Of a DNA stretch of 64,000 nucleotides, positions 11,701-24,160 are shown in pieces. The notes beneath the pieces are model-generated. The model ran no database searches. It saw only the letters and a program-made list of their open reading frames with translations, and was not told the DNA's origin. Each line of letters starts with the position of its first letter. Positions within the stretch are counted from its first letter, which is position 1. The stretch is from Reticulitermes lucifugus. Taxonomy: Eukaryota > Arthropoda > Insecta > Blattodea > Rhinotermitidae. The stretch is from contig JAKCWW010000419.1 of the NCBI GenBank assembly GCA_026260175.1, positions 18,081 to 82,080 on the forward strand, written 5' to 3'. The translations under genes and the position numbers were made by a program.

Positions 11701-14700
11701 GTCGAATTTTTCATCCCTAAAACATTACCAAGAATATGAGCAGTAATGCGAAGATCTTAAGTTTCCTACTTTTTTCAGATCATCGAAAATGTACAAATTG
11801 ATGAATTCAGGCTTCAAAGATTGAGAATCGATAATCTAGAATATGCATACAGCATATTCGAATCACGTATTTTACAATTTTGACTCTGGCAATGACCTTG
11901 GTATTAATGTATTTGGTTGTAAAACGGCTTTAATTTTGAAGATAACTGTAAAAAGCAGACACCGCGTAAGTCATAAAATAAGTTCCTGGTACTTCCTTAG
12001 AAGTTCATTGTCTGAAAAATGTGTCAATAAACGTTATACCTCTTCATAAGATTTATGCTTTGTCATAAGCGGCTACACAACTTTCAGCGGCCTCAAGTTT
12101 GATTTGAACTGAAAGCCATGTGCTGTTATATACGACTGACAAAAAAAAACAAAATGTAAATTCGAGAGATAAAATTTATTGTAGACCCTCGTAATACCAA
12201 ATTCTGTCACAGTGCGTTCCGTAGATGCGAAGAAGAATTTTTCGGATGGGCAGGCACGACATCCCCACTATGATTTCATTTGTTCAAAAGCCGACTATCA
12301 GTCAATAATTAAATTCTGATCGACGCTAGACGAAAAAACTCTCACAAAGTATCACGGACCAAAAAAGATTTTTATGCCTTTGAAGTTCTTTCCCTCTCGT
12401 ATAAGCGTATATCACCTTACACAGAGCTCAACTGAACACTGCATAGGGTCATATTTACGTTTTGAGCCGTGTGAGAATAACAGTCGGACTAGAATATTGT
12501 TATCAGTTGGTGCATTTTTATAAAATACGAGGCTGAAATCAGTGTTCAGTTAGAGGTGAAGAAGTTTAGATAGAGAGAAGTAGGAAAAATATTGTGATCA
12601 AATCTGGGTCTCAGAACAGGCTCCGGTGACCTAGTCCCCAACAGAACCTCCTTTGTTTTACTCTAAACGAAACTGGTAAAGCCTGGCAGCAGCATGTAGT
12701 TTGTGTCTGCTTCAACAGTACTGCCAAATTAGAAGTAAAAGAAACTTAAAATGGATAGAAGCTTTTGTTGGAATTAAACTGTGCTTCTCTCAATGTACGA
12801 GTACATACAAAATCACAGCACATATAACAACAGTCAGTAGCTTTAACACATAGCGTCCAAATGGTAAGAAGATTTGGGGCAATTTGTCTTACAGTAAGAA
12901 GTCATTCACTCTACAAAACAACAATGTTAGAACTGTAAATCTTGTATTAATACGAAGAATAAGTATGTATACAGCAATTGCCAACCCTTCCATGTTTTAA
13001 AAAAAGCACATATTATACCGACATCAAAGTTTTCAAAAGTTTACCACGTATACTCGTAAGTCTGATTAATGACAAGGCTCAATTTAAATCAGCCTTAATA
13101 AAGTGCATAAAAACACACTCCTTTTATTCTGTTAAGAAACTTCCGATGTTCAAAAATTGACCCACAACCAAATTTAAGCTGTAAATAATAAATTTGGTAT
13201 AACATTTGAATACACTATGCTAAATACTTGTAATTGTTTTGTGTTGTATGCTTCGTATTCTTTTGCTTTTGTATTTTATGACGTATTCCACATCATATTG
13301 TCACTTTGACTACATTTTGGATGTAAGGAATGCGTAACGCATGTATGTAATTACTTGGAAAGACAGGGAAAGAAGAGGCCATCTAATTCCAAGTTCTATC
13401 GTGGAATTAGTGTGGAAGGACTGAAAAAATACGAAACGTTGGAGCCAGTATAGACCGTTTCCGTGCCGGTATCCGAAATTCGGACTTCCCAAATGGGAAG
13501 TATGAATGCTAACGACTCCATAGCGACGTTATTTTTCTATGTCTCTCTCTCAGTACCGTCTGCCGGGTCAGTGACTGAGGCACAAGTCCAGCTCGGCCGA
13601 GAATGAATGAAAATGAGGCACAAGATTCGGACTCCGGCCGCTTTAACCCAGATCATCATCATTATTTGATACATGGCTGGTCGGTCCCTAATCAATTCTG
13701 GACATAGTAATGAAGCGAAAGAATTTTAAGCCCATACCAAATTTTAATCCCAGCCGTCCAGCTTACGCAATGGTAATGTCTATGTACTTTTACAACAGGA
13801 CACCGCAGTGTCCTTTTCATCGTGTCCCCGAACACGGAACCTTTATCGCATAGAAAGCCTGCATCTGCCGGGACATTCGTGACAGCTGTCGTGACCAGGG
13901 AAAAGAAAAATAGACATTATGTAGTTAACAAACCTTACTTCTTATTCAGGAGGAACCTGGTCTCCAGTCGCGGTCCGCAGACCGAGTACAATCAGCAGCC
14001 GCGTAGTTTTCCTTAGTCCCAAGGAAAATACTAGGAAGCTAGAAAGAATCTGCGGCACAGAGTTGGACGTGACAGTTGCGCAGAGCAATCACTGTGTAAG
14101 CCAGGCAAAATTTACAAGTGTTGGAGGAATGAAAGGCGGGAAGACGAGTGCTGGTCACGTGCGATGTGGGCGGTCATGGATTGTACGTGTTCACATTACA
14201 GAGCAAATCAGTCAGCGGGGCCGGAAAAACCGACGACAGGGCTCAGATGAAATTGCATGTAAAATGATCATCTGTTACGGCAATAAGAAGCTAATAAATG
14301 ACTTGGTGACCAACAGAAAACATTTTGTCCTGACGAAATGAGGGAACTTGGGGGGGGGGCGTTGAACTAAATGTGTTGAAAAGCAAGGCAGCTCTGCGGG
14401 ATTACTTACTGTATTATGATAATTGGATGGAAATTCATAATAAAATTCACCAGTTGTTTATAAAGTACGTACTTTCACGAAAATATGTTACGCCAATGCC
14501 TACTATTAAAATATAAAAATGTATTCTTGCCAGCCACTCTATCTACACTTAGAAATCACTGTTGCCTGCTTTTAACTACGTATCCATTATATAGAAATAA
14601 AGTTACAAAATAAACTTCCATATTTTGCTGACGCTTATGTTTTATTAATACGTGTATTTTATTATATTTTACGTAAGCCCTTCTTTAGACAAGCCGTTCT

Positions 14701-17700
14701 GAGGAAACTGACGACCAAAGTTCTATTTGAGTTTCATGTATCTAAATTTGCATTTGAGTGATACATACCAAAATCAGGTTTGTTAAACAGATTTTTGTTC
14801 AGACATGAATCACAAAATTTTATTCAAACCCCATTATTAAGTTTCAGTGACAAAACATGAGAATGGAGAGATATGAACCTCGCATTGTGCATTCATTTTA
14901 TGCACTTTGAGCAAAGAAAGCTTAAGGTTAAACAGGCACCTATAGTGACTTCCTTAAAACAGGCCTGCTTAATTCTATAAAATGTAAATTAAATAATGCT
15001 TATTTATTTTTCGCAGACCGGAACGATGATATACACATCGATAGTGAGAAAGAAACCGTCAAAATGCCAGGAGAGGAAGAAGAGGGCATTTTTGAAATGC
15101 TTGGGGATCTCGTTAGTGACGGAATAACGAGGATTTTCCAGGGCGACGATAAGAAAGATGAAGACGATGAGGATGATGAGGAAGAAGATGATGAAGAGAC
15201 ATATGAAGTCGAACCAGCAGACAGCGGTGATAGCAACAAAGTTGGTCACGCAGATAGTAGCACAGTTGCTGTAGACGGGGATGTACACAGGGGCGTGGAA
15301 ACAGGTAATGTAGTAACAGAATGCATGCTTGTACAAAGCTGTCTTAACAGTGACGTACACACACACCGGACGTGAGAACGGGACTGGTGATTTCTTCCTC
15401 TAAGTTCCAACGGCATTCTTTATAGAGCCATGGGAAGTGATTGGTTAAGAACAATAAGTAACTGCCCCCACTTCGGCCAAGTACAACGAAAGGTTAGAAC
15501 GAACGACTTTCAACTACACTTCACTTTTGTATATCCCAGTAAAAATAACCTTGAAGAAATTTCCACTAATAAGGTTTTGCACATATTATAAGAAAACTAA
15601 TAAAACACTAACACACGATAAGAAAGAGCAGAAAAATTGTGATTACTTCCACTGAAGATGCCTACTGGTACACAAAATATAAATACAGTACACACGGATA
15701 ACACAGAGACTGTGAATACTGGGCACGTCCCAAATAAGGTAGACGGATCTTAGTACATAAAGTGTAAATATCTGTCCATCCGGAGCACAAATTGTAAATA
15801 ATAGACGCATTACAAATAGCAGCCATATGTAAATTACAGGGACTTCTGAGTGTATATGATCAAGAAGATACTTAGTGACTTGCTCATCTGGTGATATTGT
15901 TAAAAATATTTGACAGAACAGGGAGTATTTTAAACCCATAAGTTTAAATGTTTTTATAAATGGAGAGTGTAACTTGTATTGATATTCAATTTGGTGAAGC
16001 TTTTCAAATCCATGTAGCGTTCTACAATGTTGTAAATATTAGTTTAATCCCCCAGACTTAATGACAGTCCTGCTTATAATAAGAGTAGCACATAAATTGT
16101 AAATAACAGGTATTGCACTGACTACTGACGGAACATTTACGGCAATTACTACAATAAGAAAGATCATGTGAATCCTATGCTTCATTAGTGAGACGTCTGC
16201 TTGTACTATTGCCTCCAACTACAGAATATATAACGTGATCTAGGTGGGTGACCCTAGAAACTACAGCGCGAAAACCACAGTAAATCTCTTGCTGGAGAGG
16301 AAAAAATGAAGTTAAAAACAAATTTGGAACTTTAAGTACACAAGATTATCTTGTTGAGAAAAATATTTACCAAACATTTTCATTCTTCGGAGTTCTTTAG
16401 GTTTATAAAAATATATTTGGACGCGCAAACAAAAAGCATATTAAAACTAAATGTAATGGTAAATGTTTAACATAACCTAAAGGCAAAAGGAAGTCTAGTT
16501 GAAACACAGAAACTAGTGTCATTTAACAAAATTCGCTGGTTTTCAGCGAAGATTATTGTGACTTGTTTGGTTTGCGAAACCTAATTTCAAATTCTTTTTT
16601 TCTTTCCCTTTCATGAAGCACTACTTTACAGACGGCTTTACTAATGACAGTGCCAATTAATAAGTAAAGTAACTTGGTGTTCCTCTTGGAGATAGAGTAA
16701 TTACGTAAAATTAAAATTTGCCATTAAAATGTCCGCGAATCCCGCGGAAATGTTTCGCGGATCAAAATTTGGGAATCACAGGTTTGAAACGTTAAATATT
16801 TAAAGGTTTTTCACTGTATGATTCACGTTACATATACATGCTAGTACAACGTCGCTGAAATATGTGTAAAGATGGAAATGTATTCTATTTAATAACACAT
16901 TCTTATATGCAGTGCTAGAGCACAAGTGGCAGTGGTTACAAACAGTGGCAATGCTGATAATATATGGGTAGTAATGTTGGTGGCAGACGGGTGTAGTTTT
17001 GTTGGTGGCAGTTTCAAATCTCTGTACCATAATAGTGACAGGTCAGTATGGCAATTTAAGGTAGATTATTTAAGTGTGAAATGAAGAAATATAAAATTGT
17101 CGTCCTCTGAAATTTCACGGAAATCAGAATTTAAAGGTAATTGTCGACAACCTGCAAGACAAGAGCAACTCAGGTACAGGCTCTGTCTTTCTTATTTCCA
17201 GGATCTAAACAGAATACACATATATTTGGAGCGTTTGAATAAAAATTCTGAACGTATAATCACTAAAACGACCTTCAGTGACGTAAATGTAAGTTTTTTG
17301 TGTTGAAGCCTGAATGCGATAGCATAAAATCAAACAATGGCGTGAACGGAAAGTGGCCCAAAACATAACGCGACTAACATCTACACACAGCTCCAAGTGG
17401 CAACTACCATAATTGGAAAGATAAACCAAGCAGATATCCTGTTACATTTTCTCTTTCTTAGGTCGTGGAAAGAAGAGAAAGAAGAAAAAGAAGAAAAGGC
17501 AGATTAAAAAAGCTATAATTAAGCTGATAATTTTCATTATACTCTTAAAAATAAAGTTTATTAAGTTACTCTACATTTTCGGTAAATTCCTGCAGTTCAA
17601 GTTAGTGCTGCTGGTAACAATTAACACTATCATAAACGTCATACGGTTCATCATGGAATGGAGGAATAGAAGACAGCCAGAAAACGTCATGTACTCTTAC

Positions 17701-18108
17701 GAGCAGGCTCATCACCAGCACCACTACGACGAGCAACATCATGTCGATCCCGTTTTTCAAGAGGAAGACAAGGGATGGCTGAGTGGACTGTGGTCCAGAT
17801 CAGGGTCTTACGACGGGAGTCGGGGTGTCAGTCCCGTCGAATATGCTCACAACATTGCATATTCTGCGCAGAAACCATCACAAAACTCCGCATACAGTGC
17901 GCAGAAACTTTCTCAAGATCCAACACGCTCTACGCAGACATCGGCACAAGATTCAACACGCTATAGGCAGACAGCGACACAACATTCAGCACACTATGGG
18001 AAGAAACCCATGCAAAATGAAGCAAATTATGATAACAAGGCCGCCCCAAACGGAGGTTTTTACTCGTATGTACAAAATTCAAATTCCAACGAACAAAGAT
18101 CGTTCTAA
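8506..18108 (+). CDS. Osiris-like (DUF1676) protein, gene A
   Basis: Proposed coding join 8506-8734, 15017-15304, 17462-18108, giving 387 aa with both introns in phase 1. The order is signal peptide, two-cysteine block (residues about 48-65), acidic exon 2 module, Lys/Arg run (173-189), hydrophobic DUF1676 core (about 190-240), a Glu-Gln-Ala-His-His stretch, GWLSGLW, and a terminal AYSAQKP motif. This is the Osiris family plan: signal peptide, 2-Cys region, DUF1676 and AQxLAY-like motif. Osiris proteins are insect-specific, secretory/endosomal and linked to cuticle formation; the exact role here is unknown. Unusual points are the acidic exon 2 and six tandem 11-residue copies of the C-terminal motif (305-370). 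The start is the first ATG after a good acceptor at 8497. A second ATG at 8533 would place the signal peptide closer to the N-terminus and is an equally good start. Which numbered Osiris gene it is could not be decided. Confidence 0.85.
9090..9560 (+). repeat. Dispersed repeat R, copy 1
   Basis: Shares landmarks in the same order with 41330-41645: AGTAAACGGCGATA versus CGTAAACGGCGAGATA, then ACGCAGRTCTTCGTGC, a TTATTTTT segment, and AAAGCGCCTAAA near the end. It contains three near-copies of a TCTCG-AAA-GGCGAGAT phrase. No coding frame was found and the family is unknown. Confidence 0.6.
12900..13310 (+). mobile_element. LINE 3'-terminal fragment (CR1/jockey-like)
   Basis: The frame at 12978-13160 reads SLINDKAQFKSALIKC, then THSFYSVKK. 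This matches the C-terminal tail typical of insect CR1/L2/jockey-type LINE polymerases (LxNxxxxFKxxLKxxLxxHSFYSVEEF) and is followed by a short 3' UTR. Only the extreme 3' end is present, so it is a 5'-truncated dead copy. Confidence 0.65.
15017..15304 (+). CDS. Gene A coding exon 2 (acidic module)
   Basis: Acceptor TTATTTTTCGCAG, donor ACAG/GTAATG. It is 288 bases with phase 1 at both ends, so it can be skipped without shifting frame. It encodes residues 77-172. The GIFEMLGDLVSDGITRIF block (100-117) lines up with GFLDSISAFVNDGIFRIF in gene C. An Asp/Glu/Lys tract follows (120-137), then a less biased Ser/Asp/Val tail. The minus-strand frames here are the complement of the GAT/GAA codons. 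Confidence 0.85.
15305..17461 (+). other. Intron 2 of gene A
   Basis: A 2.2-kb phase-1 intron with no second coding exon visible. The phrase ATTGTAAATAA recurs several times at about 15790-16110, which may be chance in AT-rich sequence. Confidence 0.65.
17462..18108 (+). CDS. Gene A last exon (DUF1676 core, repeated C-terminus)
   Basis: Acceptor TTTTCTCTTTCTTAG at 17461, stop TAA at 18106-18108. It opens with GRGKKRK and a run of Lys, then alternating hydrophobic/basic helices (IFIILLKIKFIKLLYIFGK, VLLVTINTIINVIRFIMEW), then SYEQAHHQHHYDEQHH and DKGWLSGLWSRS. From 17857 the end is six 11-residue units starting with AYSAQKPSQNS. The Lys-run opening followed by the hydrophobic core is the classic DUF1676 signature. 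The nearest AATAAA downstream is at 19655-19660, giving a possible 1.5-kb 3' UTR. Confidence 0.88.
17857..18054 (+). repeat. Six 33-bp tandem units in the gene A C-terminus
   Basis: Units in order: AYSAQKPSQNS, AYSAQKLSQDP, TRSTQTSAQDS, TRYRQTATQHS, AHYGKKPMQNE, ANYDNKAAPNG. All are exactly 11 residues and in frame. They decay from the first two, which match the Osiris terminal motif best, towards the last. A 17-residue tail follows. Confidence 0.85.
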
Positions 18109-20127
18109 ACCCAGGCGGCTGTTACATTCTGAACTACTCTAATTGTTTAAATTACTATTTTTAAGTAATAACATTTTACTCGTATTATGCCTACCTGTGC
18201 CTCCGTAAGATTGTCATCCTAGGCGGAATGTCACTGTTTGTACGGACATTCTTCCCTATACAATAACCGTACTTCTTGTAACACATCGGTTTCCATGGTT
18301 ACGATAAAGTCTGGCTTCTGACTGACGTCACGACCCTGTTAAGGTTAGGGTTATCATTACATCGTTAGTCTCTAATTAACAAAACCTTTATTTAGAGAGT
18401 TTTCAAATTATTTTTCACGGTGTTATTTAAGTATTTCGCGCACTAAAATATTAATAATAATATAAATTTGGAAGCCTTTGATGTTTTATATTGATAATAA
18501 GTTCCATATCTTTATATTGTACTTAATCGGATTGTTATTGAGATTTCTTAAAGTAACTTTGTTTTATATGAAAAAGATGTCACAGGTGCATGGAAGTTGT
18601 TTGTTTAATAGAATTTATGCTCCGAATTCAATCATTATTTTTATAATTGCAACAACAGGCCGGTGAAATTTCAATGAACTTACGTTAGTTTTATAATAAT
18701 CCACAATGCAATATGCTTCTACAGCTCACTGATCATTACCTTCCTGTCGCAAGTAACTCACACTTACAGCGTTCGTACGGACAGAGAAAGACAGAGAGAG
18801 AGAGAACCCCGGTCAATTTGACAATTGCCTTCTCTCGACCGAAGGTACAAATAACCACTGATTTCTTGTTTTGTATCTTTAATTTCGCTGAAGTAATGAC
18901 AGGTCGTATTAAAGAACTGTCGTATAATTTGTAAAATTACAATTGAGCATTACCATGCGGTATCATTATTTTACAGCAGGGATTATTTTTACAATATATT
19001 TAATTTTTTTAATCTCCAGTATTTCCCACATTAAGCCCTATCACACCCAAACGCTCATTTATCGTTTACTATTAAATATATTATGACCTGATAAAAATTA
19101 CACGAACAATTTTTTATTTAACCAAGTAGGCCTATGTTTCGGTTGAAAATGTAAATGTGTACATTATAGTCATTTTTTAAATATATCTGCTTCATTATTG
19201 TTCTAGGTAAAGTCACTGATAAATGTTAAACATATATTTTTCAAGTTATTTATATTCTAATTCAGTCAATAATTTATTTACTCTTCTATTTATACGTAAT
19301 GTTTAAGCATATAAATATGCAATGTGTACCCAAGCCTCCGAAGTGTATGATGTTATAACGCAATTATTATTCTCTCAATTACTTATACACAAGTCTTATT
19401 TGTTTTACTTATTGTGTTGAAATACCTTATATTGCTCCAACAATTTTGATGAATGAGAAACTTGCGTTACCAAGCCGTGTTTGAATTGTCGGACATTCAT
19501 TTCACTGTAAATAGCCCGTAAACACAACTAATGCGCAAAGCACATTGTACATTTATTTCATATCATCCCCCCATGCTTTTAACATTAGTAGCTATAACGG
19601 AGCTGTTTTTAATATTTATCTAAGTATTAGTTTCAACAATGTATATGGAACTTCAATAAAACCTTCCCGTGTAAATACCGAAATCTGTAACAACAGTATT
19701 ACTTAGCGAAAAGCGGCTTAAAAATTCAGAAAAAGCGAGAGCAGAAATACAAAGGACAGCATTGAAAACATCTGAGCAAGCAGGCGTGACAGTTAAAAGC
19801 ATCTAAAATGGCAAGAGAGGTGCACGATGCCATCTACAGGACGTCCTTAAAAGTAGTGACAAACTGCAGCACATGTTACTACATTATGTGCTTTGTGACC
19901 CACAATATGCAGTTATTTTTATGGTGAATTTTTCTGGTATAAATACGGACAATTTTCCCCCCTTTTTACAAGTTGAGGCCAAACATTTATGTATCTCAGT
20001 TTGCAGCACTCTGCCACCTATTCTAAATACTTCAGCTTGGCTCCAATCCTCATCTGGAAATTTTAAAGATTTTAATTTCTCAATTGAAATTTACGTTAAT
20101 CAGAGCCTCATTCTGGGTTCTCTCCCC

Positions 20128-20195
20128 CTGAAGATGGAGGCTGTAAGCTCATCCCAAACGCTGGTAACTATTTGTCAACCAGCACGGGGTCCTAT
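20128..20195 (+). repeat. Hammerhead-like repeat fragment
   Basis: Reads CCTGAAGATGGAGGC, a small hairpin, then CCCAAACGCTGGTAAC. The order of parts and spacing match the other hammerhead-like pieces in the window, but this copy is diverged and its outer stem is not evident. Confidence 0.35.
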
Positions 20196-21309
20196 CCTAG
20201 AAGACCTGACTCTCAACACCGCTGCGAAAACATGCGCTGTCACGTTGTCACCGGTACGGCGTCTCAGGACAAAGCGACCCAGGATCTCCTCATTTCCTCA
20301 TTTAGTAATCTTGTAAATATTTGGTAGGACTCCTTAGACGGGGCAGTCCATGTTGGCAATTATTCCCTACTCGTTTCAATAAGACTGTTTTTATTTATCT
20401 GTATTGCATGTGTCACAGTGTAATGCGCACACACAACACACAAGACTTCGGCGTTTGCTGCGCCACTGGAATAGTACAGAGCATACGAACACACACACAG
20501 CAGAATACACCACACTCAGATACAAGACTTTCTAGAAATATCAGAGCTAAAATAAACGCTTAATTTTAATTTATTAATTTCGGATTTTCTGCCTATGACG
20601 TTCAAAAACACGGCGGTTCAACTGGAATGCAATATTTGAAAAACATTTTTATTTTTGTTACATTTTATTACGAGTATTTTACTCAGATTTGCTTCTATGC
20701 TTGAGTGCAGAAATAGGATCCTCTGTATATATTTCATACGTAATATCGACGGCGAAGGAAATATTTAGAATTCTGGTTTGAAGACTTAGCATAAAGACAA
20801 ATATGAAATGCTAGGAACAAAGTAACAGATGACACATATGTATATACTGTAGCGACCTAACAGAATATGCACTATATTGAATGCATAGTGGTCTGTGAAT
20901 TTGAGAGTTGGTGTAAAAATTGTGTTATTAAAATGCTTTGTAAATTGAAGTAATAAAATTTACTCACGCTTGAAGTAGTTAACACTTTCTAAGCATCTGT
21001 TAATAACTGTATTTGTATTTTACAGAGGAAATAATGAGCAGGCATACTTCAGTTACTGAAGTGTTTGCTTATTGGGTGGGCAAACCACGTAAAATTCCCG
21101 ACAGGAGCAACGGTGTTCCCTTATGACATCGCGTCCAGACAATTTTCGTGTGGGTAACTGCCGCTAACTCTTTACAGACCAAACAAAGTGTTAAATAAAG
21201 GCGGAAACTTGCGCAAAGCGCAAGTATGTGTCCCTTGCTTCGTTTAGTCACAGCTGCATACTGATCGCATCGCTGGCTTGTGACACGGAAACCTTAAAAT
21301 TGTAAATGA

Positions 21310-21930
21310 AATTGGGCTAAGGATTCCCCGTCATGGCCGAGGGCCTTGACGTGGTAATACAAAGGACTTATGCTGTAAGTGGCCACGTGTCTTTCTGGAG
21401 GTGCTTGGATGGCTTTTTGGGAATTGAACCGAGCGTGGCTTGGTCGCAAGCTGAAGGCTGTTGCGGCCTAGGAGTGGTCACTTTGGATAGCCCCTAAAGC
21501 CAAACCCCGACTCTCTCTCCAAAACCTTGGATACTTTGTTCACACTTACGGAGACGCACGAGGCAGAGCATGAATACGATCCGAACCAAATCAACCGGAG
21601 CCCTGTAATCGAGGGGTTCCTCACAGTGGCGCTCGCCAAGGCGCAATGCAGTCTGGGTATTTCAGGCCACTGCAGGAGCGGCCTGTACATTGCCAATAGC
21701 AATTACGCTGAGTGTCAAGAGCCAGAACACGAGGAGTTTGAACCCAAGGCGACTCACCCTTTCATCTAACTGTATCGGGTGCTGGTTCCCCAAGAGTGAA
21801 ACTCGTCACTCATATTCATCTACTGCAGTGGGGCTGTCACCGATGTTACTCGCCTTCACGGCATGGAGTTTAGGCCAGGGGCAAATTTATCTCTTCCTTT
21901 ATATCACCCGCAAAAATTCGACCTGATAAA
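21310..21930. other. GC-richer unidentified island
   Basis: Markedly richer in G+C than its surroundings, with an 80-codon frame on + (21527-21769; TETHEAEHEYDPNQ...) and a 74-codon frame on minus (21478-21702; ...LIWFGSYSCSASC...). Neither was recognised. It could be part of an old retroelement or a gene-derived fragment. No splice sites support a host exon. Confidence 0.3.
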
Positions 21931-22242
21931 GAAAGACACTCCACGTCACTGTGCGATCTACTTACTATATAGACCAGGATGACACTGGCTTAAAAGCAGT
22001 TGCTTATGGGCTCTATGCTAATTATAATTTACTAACCGAAAGAGTAAATACAAAAGATATTGAAGTTGGAATTACTTTCAAGATCAGTGAAAAATATAAT
22101 CGAAAATAGTGTGCAAAATTCTTTATGATTAGCTACAATATTTTTAATTGACACATTCCGTTGTGGTACATTTATATGAATATATAAACCACAAACAAAT
22201 CTCATACATTCAGCACACAAATACATTATTTTTCTTGGTACT

Positions 22243-22290
22243 GTGTTACATGTTTCGGCCATATATAAACCGTCATCATGCAATCCACTT
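22243..22290 (-). repeat. Hammerhead-like repeat fragment
   Basis: On the minus strand: ATGATGACGG, a weak hairpin, GGCCGAAACATGTAAC. This is the dispersed signature with ATG in place of the four-base ACG loop seen elsewhere. Confidence 0.35.
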
Positions 22291-22499
22291 TTGTGCAATC
22301 AGTGCTCAATATACAGTACCAACTGTCGTGTGGTAACTCGAATTCTGAATCTACAAAATTCACCTATATCTATTACCTAGAGAATTAAGAATAAAAGTTA
22401 TATTACGGCAACTGTAAAATGTTACATTGCTACAGAATTTTTTTAGTTATCCATACTTAAATTTCACCGAAAAATTTCTAGGACCTCTAGGTGAATCCA

Positions 22500-23440
22500 A
22501 GGTACACCCGTCAAAGTTATTCTGTATTATTTGAGTCGCCTAGTCACCAAGATGCAGGCCCCTGCAGATTTCGCAACCAGCCCTGAGCCTGTGTGTTTAG
22601 GATTGTTGTGAATGGCTGCACGTAACTGGTCATCACCGAGACATAGGAATATACGAGTAATCGTAATGTTCATCTTGAGACGTACTCTCTGAGGGAGAGG
22701 CAGGATATACCCACTCTATGTCCTATATTATGTAACATGGGAGGACTGGTAGGAATAGGTTCCATCAAGAGTGCAGGGAAAATGTAGGGACTATTTAAAA
22801 ATCCACGAATATTTCATCAGATATTGACGCAAAATTTCTGCCTACGGTCCTGTTCGACTATGACCTGCAGGCTTTCTTCTGCCCAGATATAGATATTTTG
22901 GCTGTTGATAATACTCTCTGGAGTAAAGGGAGCCTTATCTGTGTACAGCACAATGCTGGGGAACGGAGGCTTCCCAAACATAACCTTTGACAAGCTACTT
23001 ACTTTAATGCTGTCGCGTGGGTTAGTCCCTGGGCCCAGTGCCCGACCCTCTTGCAGATGAGAAGGGTGCAGTTGTTGCTGAAGCACGACTGCCAAATGGC
23101 GGTGTGAGATGCATGCATAACGTGCCCAACTCTGTCTGTGCTGGGTGATGGCGTGACAACATCCATACTCAAGACCGCTTCCTCTAACTTCGGAGTAAGG
23201 ACAGTCCTGCCCCCATCCACAAACATATTTGTTGAGCTGAGAAAACAGTCTATCTTAGCAGCTAATTTATTGTGCAAACATGCTGTGGTGCGGAGGTCGC
23301 CAATTGGGAAAATGTTGACAAAACCGCCGAGCCGTCCTGCCATTCCCGTCCGCTGTACCGCAAGCAAGCAGCATATCTGTCAGTTCGTGTCAAGTACACG
23401 CAGCAATTGCTCTGCTGAAGTCAGTCCTATGCTACTGCAA
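22500..23440 (-). mobile_element. DUF4817-type DNA transposon fossil
   Basis: Minus-strand frames preserve, in order: LLAVQRTGMAGRL (DUF4817-like helix-turn-helix N-terminus), NMFVDGGRTVLTPKLEEAVL, HAMHASHTAIW-like HMHASHTAIWQS, LYTDKAPFTPESIINSQN (around the first catalytic Asp of the DDE/D fold) and IWAEESLQVIVEQDRRQ. These are hallmarks of the Tc1/mariner-related transposases that carry DUF4817 and are common in arthropods. The frame is broken by at least two shifts (frames 22999-23367 and 22817-23095 overlap) and stops. Beyond 22817 only weak tail resemblance remains to about 22500. Terminal inverted repeats were not located. The 184-codon + frame at 23138-23692 is its antisense shadow. 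Confidence 0.7.
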
Positions 23441-24160
23441 ACACGTAACACAGACGTGGGAGTGTGTCACGCTAACAAGCAATTTAATATTGACATATCA
23501 AGGAATGCAGTTCAGTGCGGCCACATCAACCACATGGAACCATTCGTAGCAATCTTAACACACAATTACAGGCAGCGACAGTGGCATAGGGATCATTGGA
23601 AACACCACAAGGACAACTGTACTTCATCGGCCCGCGTTTCAGTGTTGCGGCGACACAAATTAATCGAACTAATTTTTCGGAGTGTAACTTGAAGCCATAT
23701 ACAAGCCCTACAAGTCTGTCGTAGAATATATATATTGTTGTCTGTTGAATGTAAGTAATTTTATTGGATCTTTAGTTGTTAATATTCATTATTACCAAAT
23801 TTATGTTGACAGATACTCTGCTATCGTGCTTTATGAACACTTGTAATAAATTAACATTATTAATATCGCTTATGGGGGAGAATCTGAAACATTTATTTCT
23901 TTAGCCTCCAAACATCATTATTTCTTCTCACTTTCTGACATACATAAAATACCGAAATTACTGCAGCCACAAAACAGACTGGCGAAGGAATTATGGACCC
24001 AGAACTGCTCAAACTTAGAAGCACATGATCAAACACTCGCTAACTACGCATTATTTACACAGAAATGCCAATCCAGTTATTTACTTGTTAAATCTCGCTA
24101 TTACGTACAATTGCAGTATGCTGTCTCACACTAATGTTACTTGTTCCTCTCTGTTGATAG

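Larger units (their letters stand above)
8735..15016 (+). other. Intron 1 of gene A with relic repeats
   Basis: A 6.3-kb phase-1 intron. It holds a copy of a dispersed repeat (9090-9560), an old repeat with a GGATGGACGGACAG signature (about 9780-10060) and a LINE 3' end (12900-13310). A G-run lies at about 14350-14359. No further coding block was seen. Confidence 0.7.
18109..22499. other. Noncoding stretch, including possible 3' UTR of gene A
   Basis: No exon 1 or exon 2 for the Osiris-like block at 24161 was found here when reading for a two-cysteine leader or a D-G-I-x-R-I-F block. An acceptor-like TTTTACAG at about 21024 precedes ATGAGCAGG, but the short frame after it has no family resemblance. 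The sequence is AT-rich until about 21300. Confidence 0.6.

Noticed and set aside
17857-18054. CRISPR-like spaced repeats
   Set aside because: Units are contiguous, in frame and encode a protein motif; there are no spacers, and the context is eukaryotic.
21024-21115. Acceptor-like TTTTACAG followed by ATGAGCAGG as exon 2 of a gene B
   Set aside because: The short frame is not acidic, lacks the GIxRIF block and stops after about 30 codons.
23138-23692. 184-codon frame on the + strand
   Set aside because: Antisense of the DUF4817-type transposase relic, which is the recognisable reading.
24025-24160. In-frame open sequence upstream of exon B that could extend the protein
   Set aside because: It ends in a pyrimidine-rich acceptor and the paralogues all begin at that splice site, so the extension is intron read-through.
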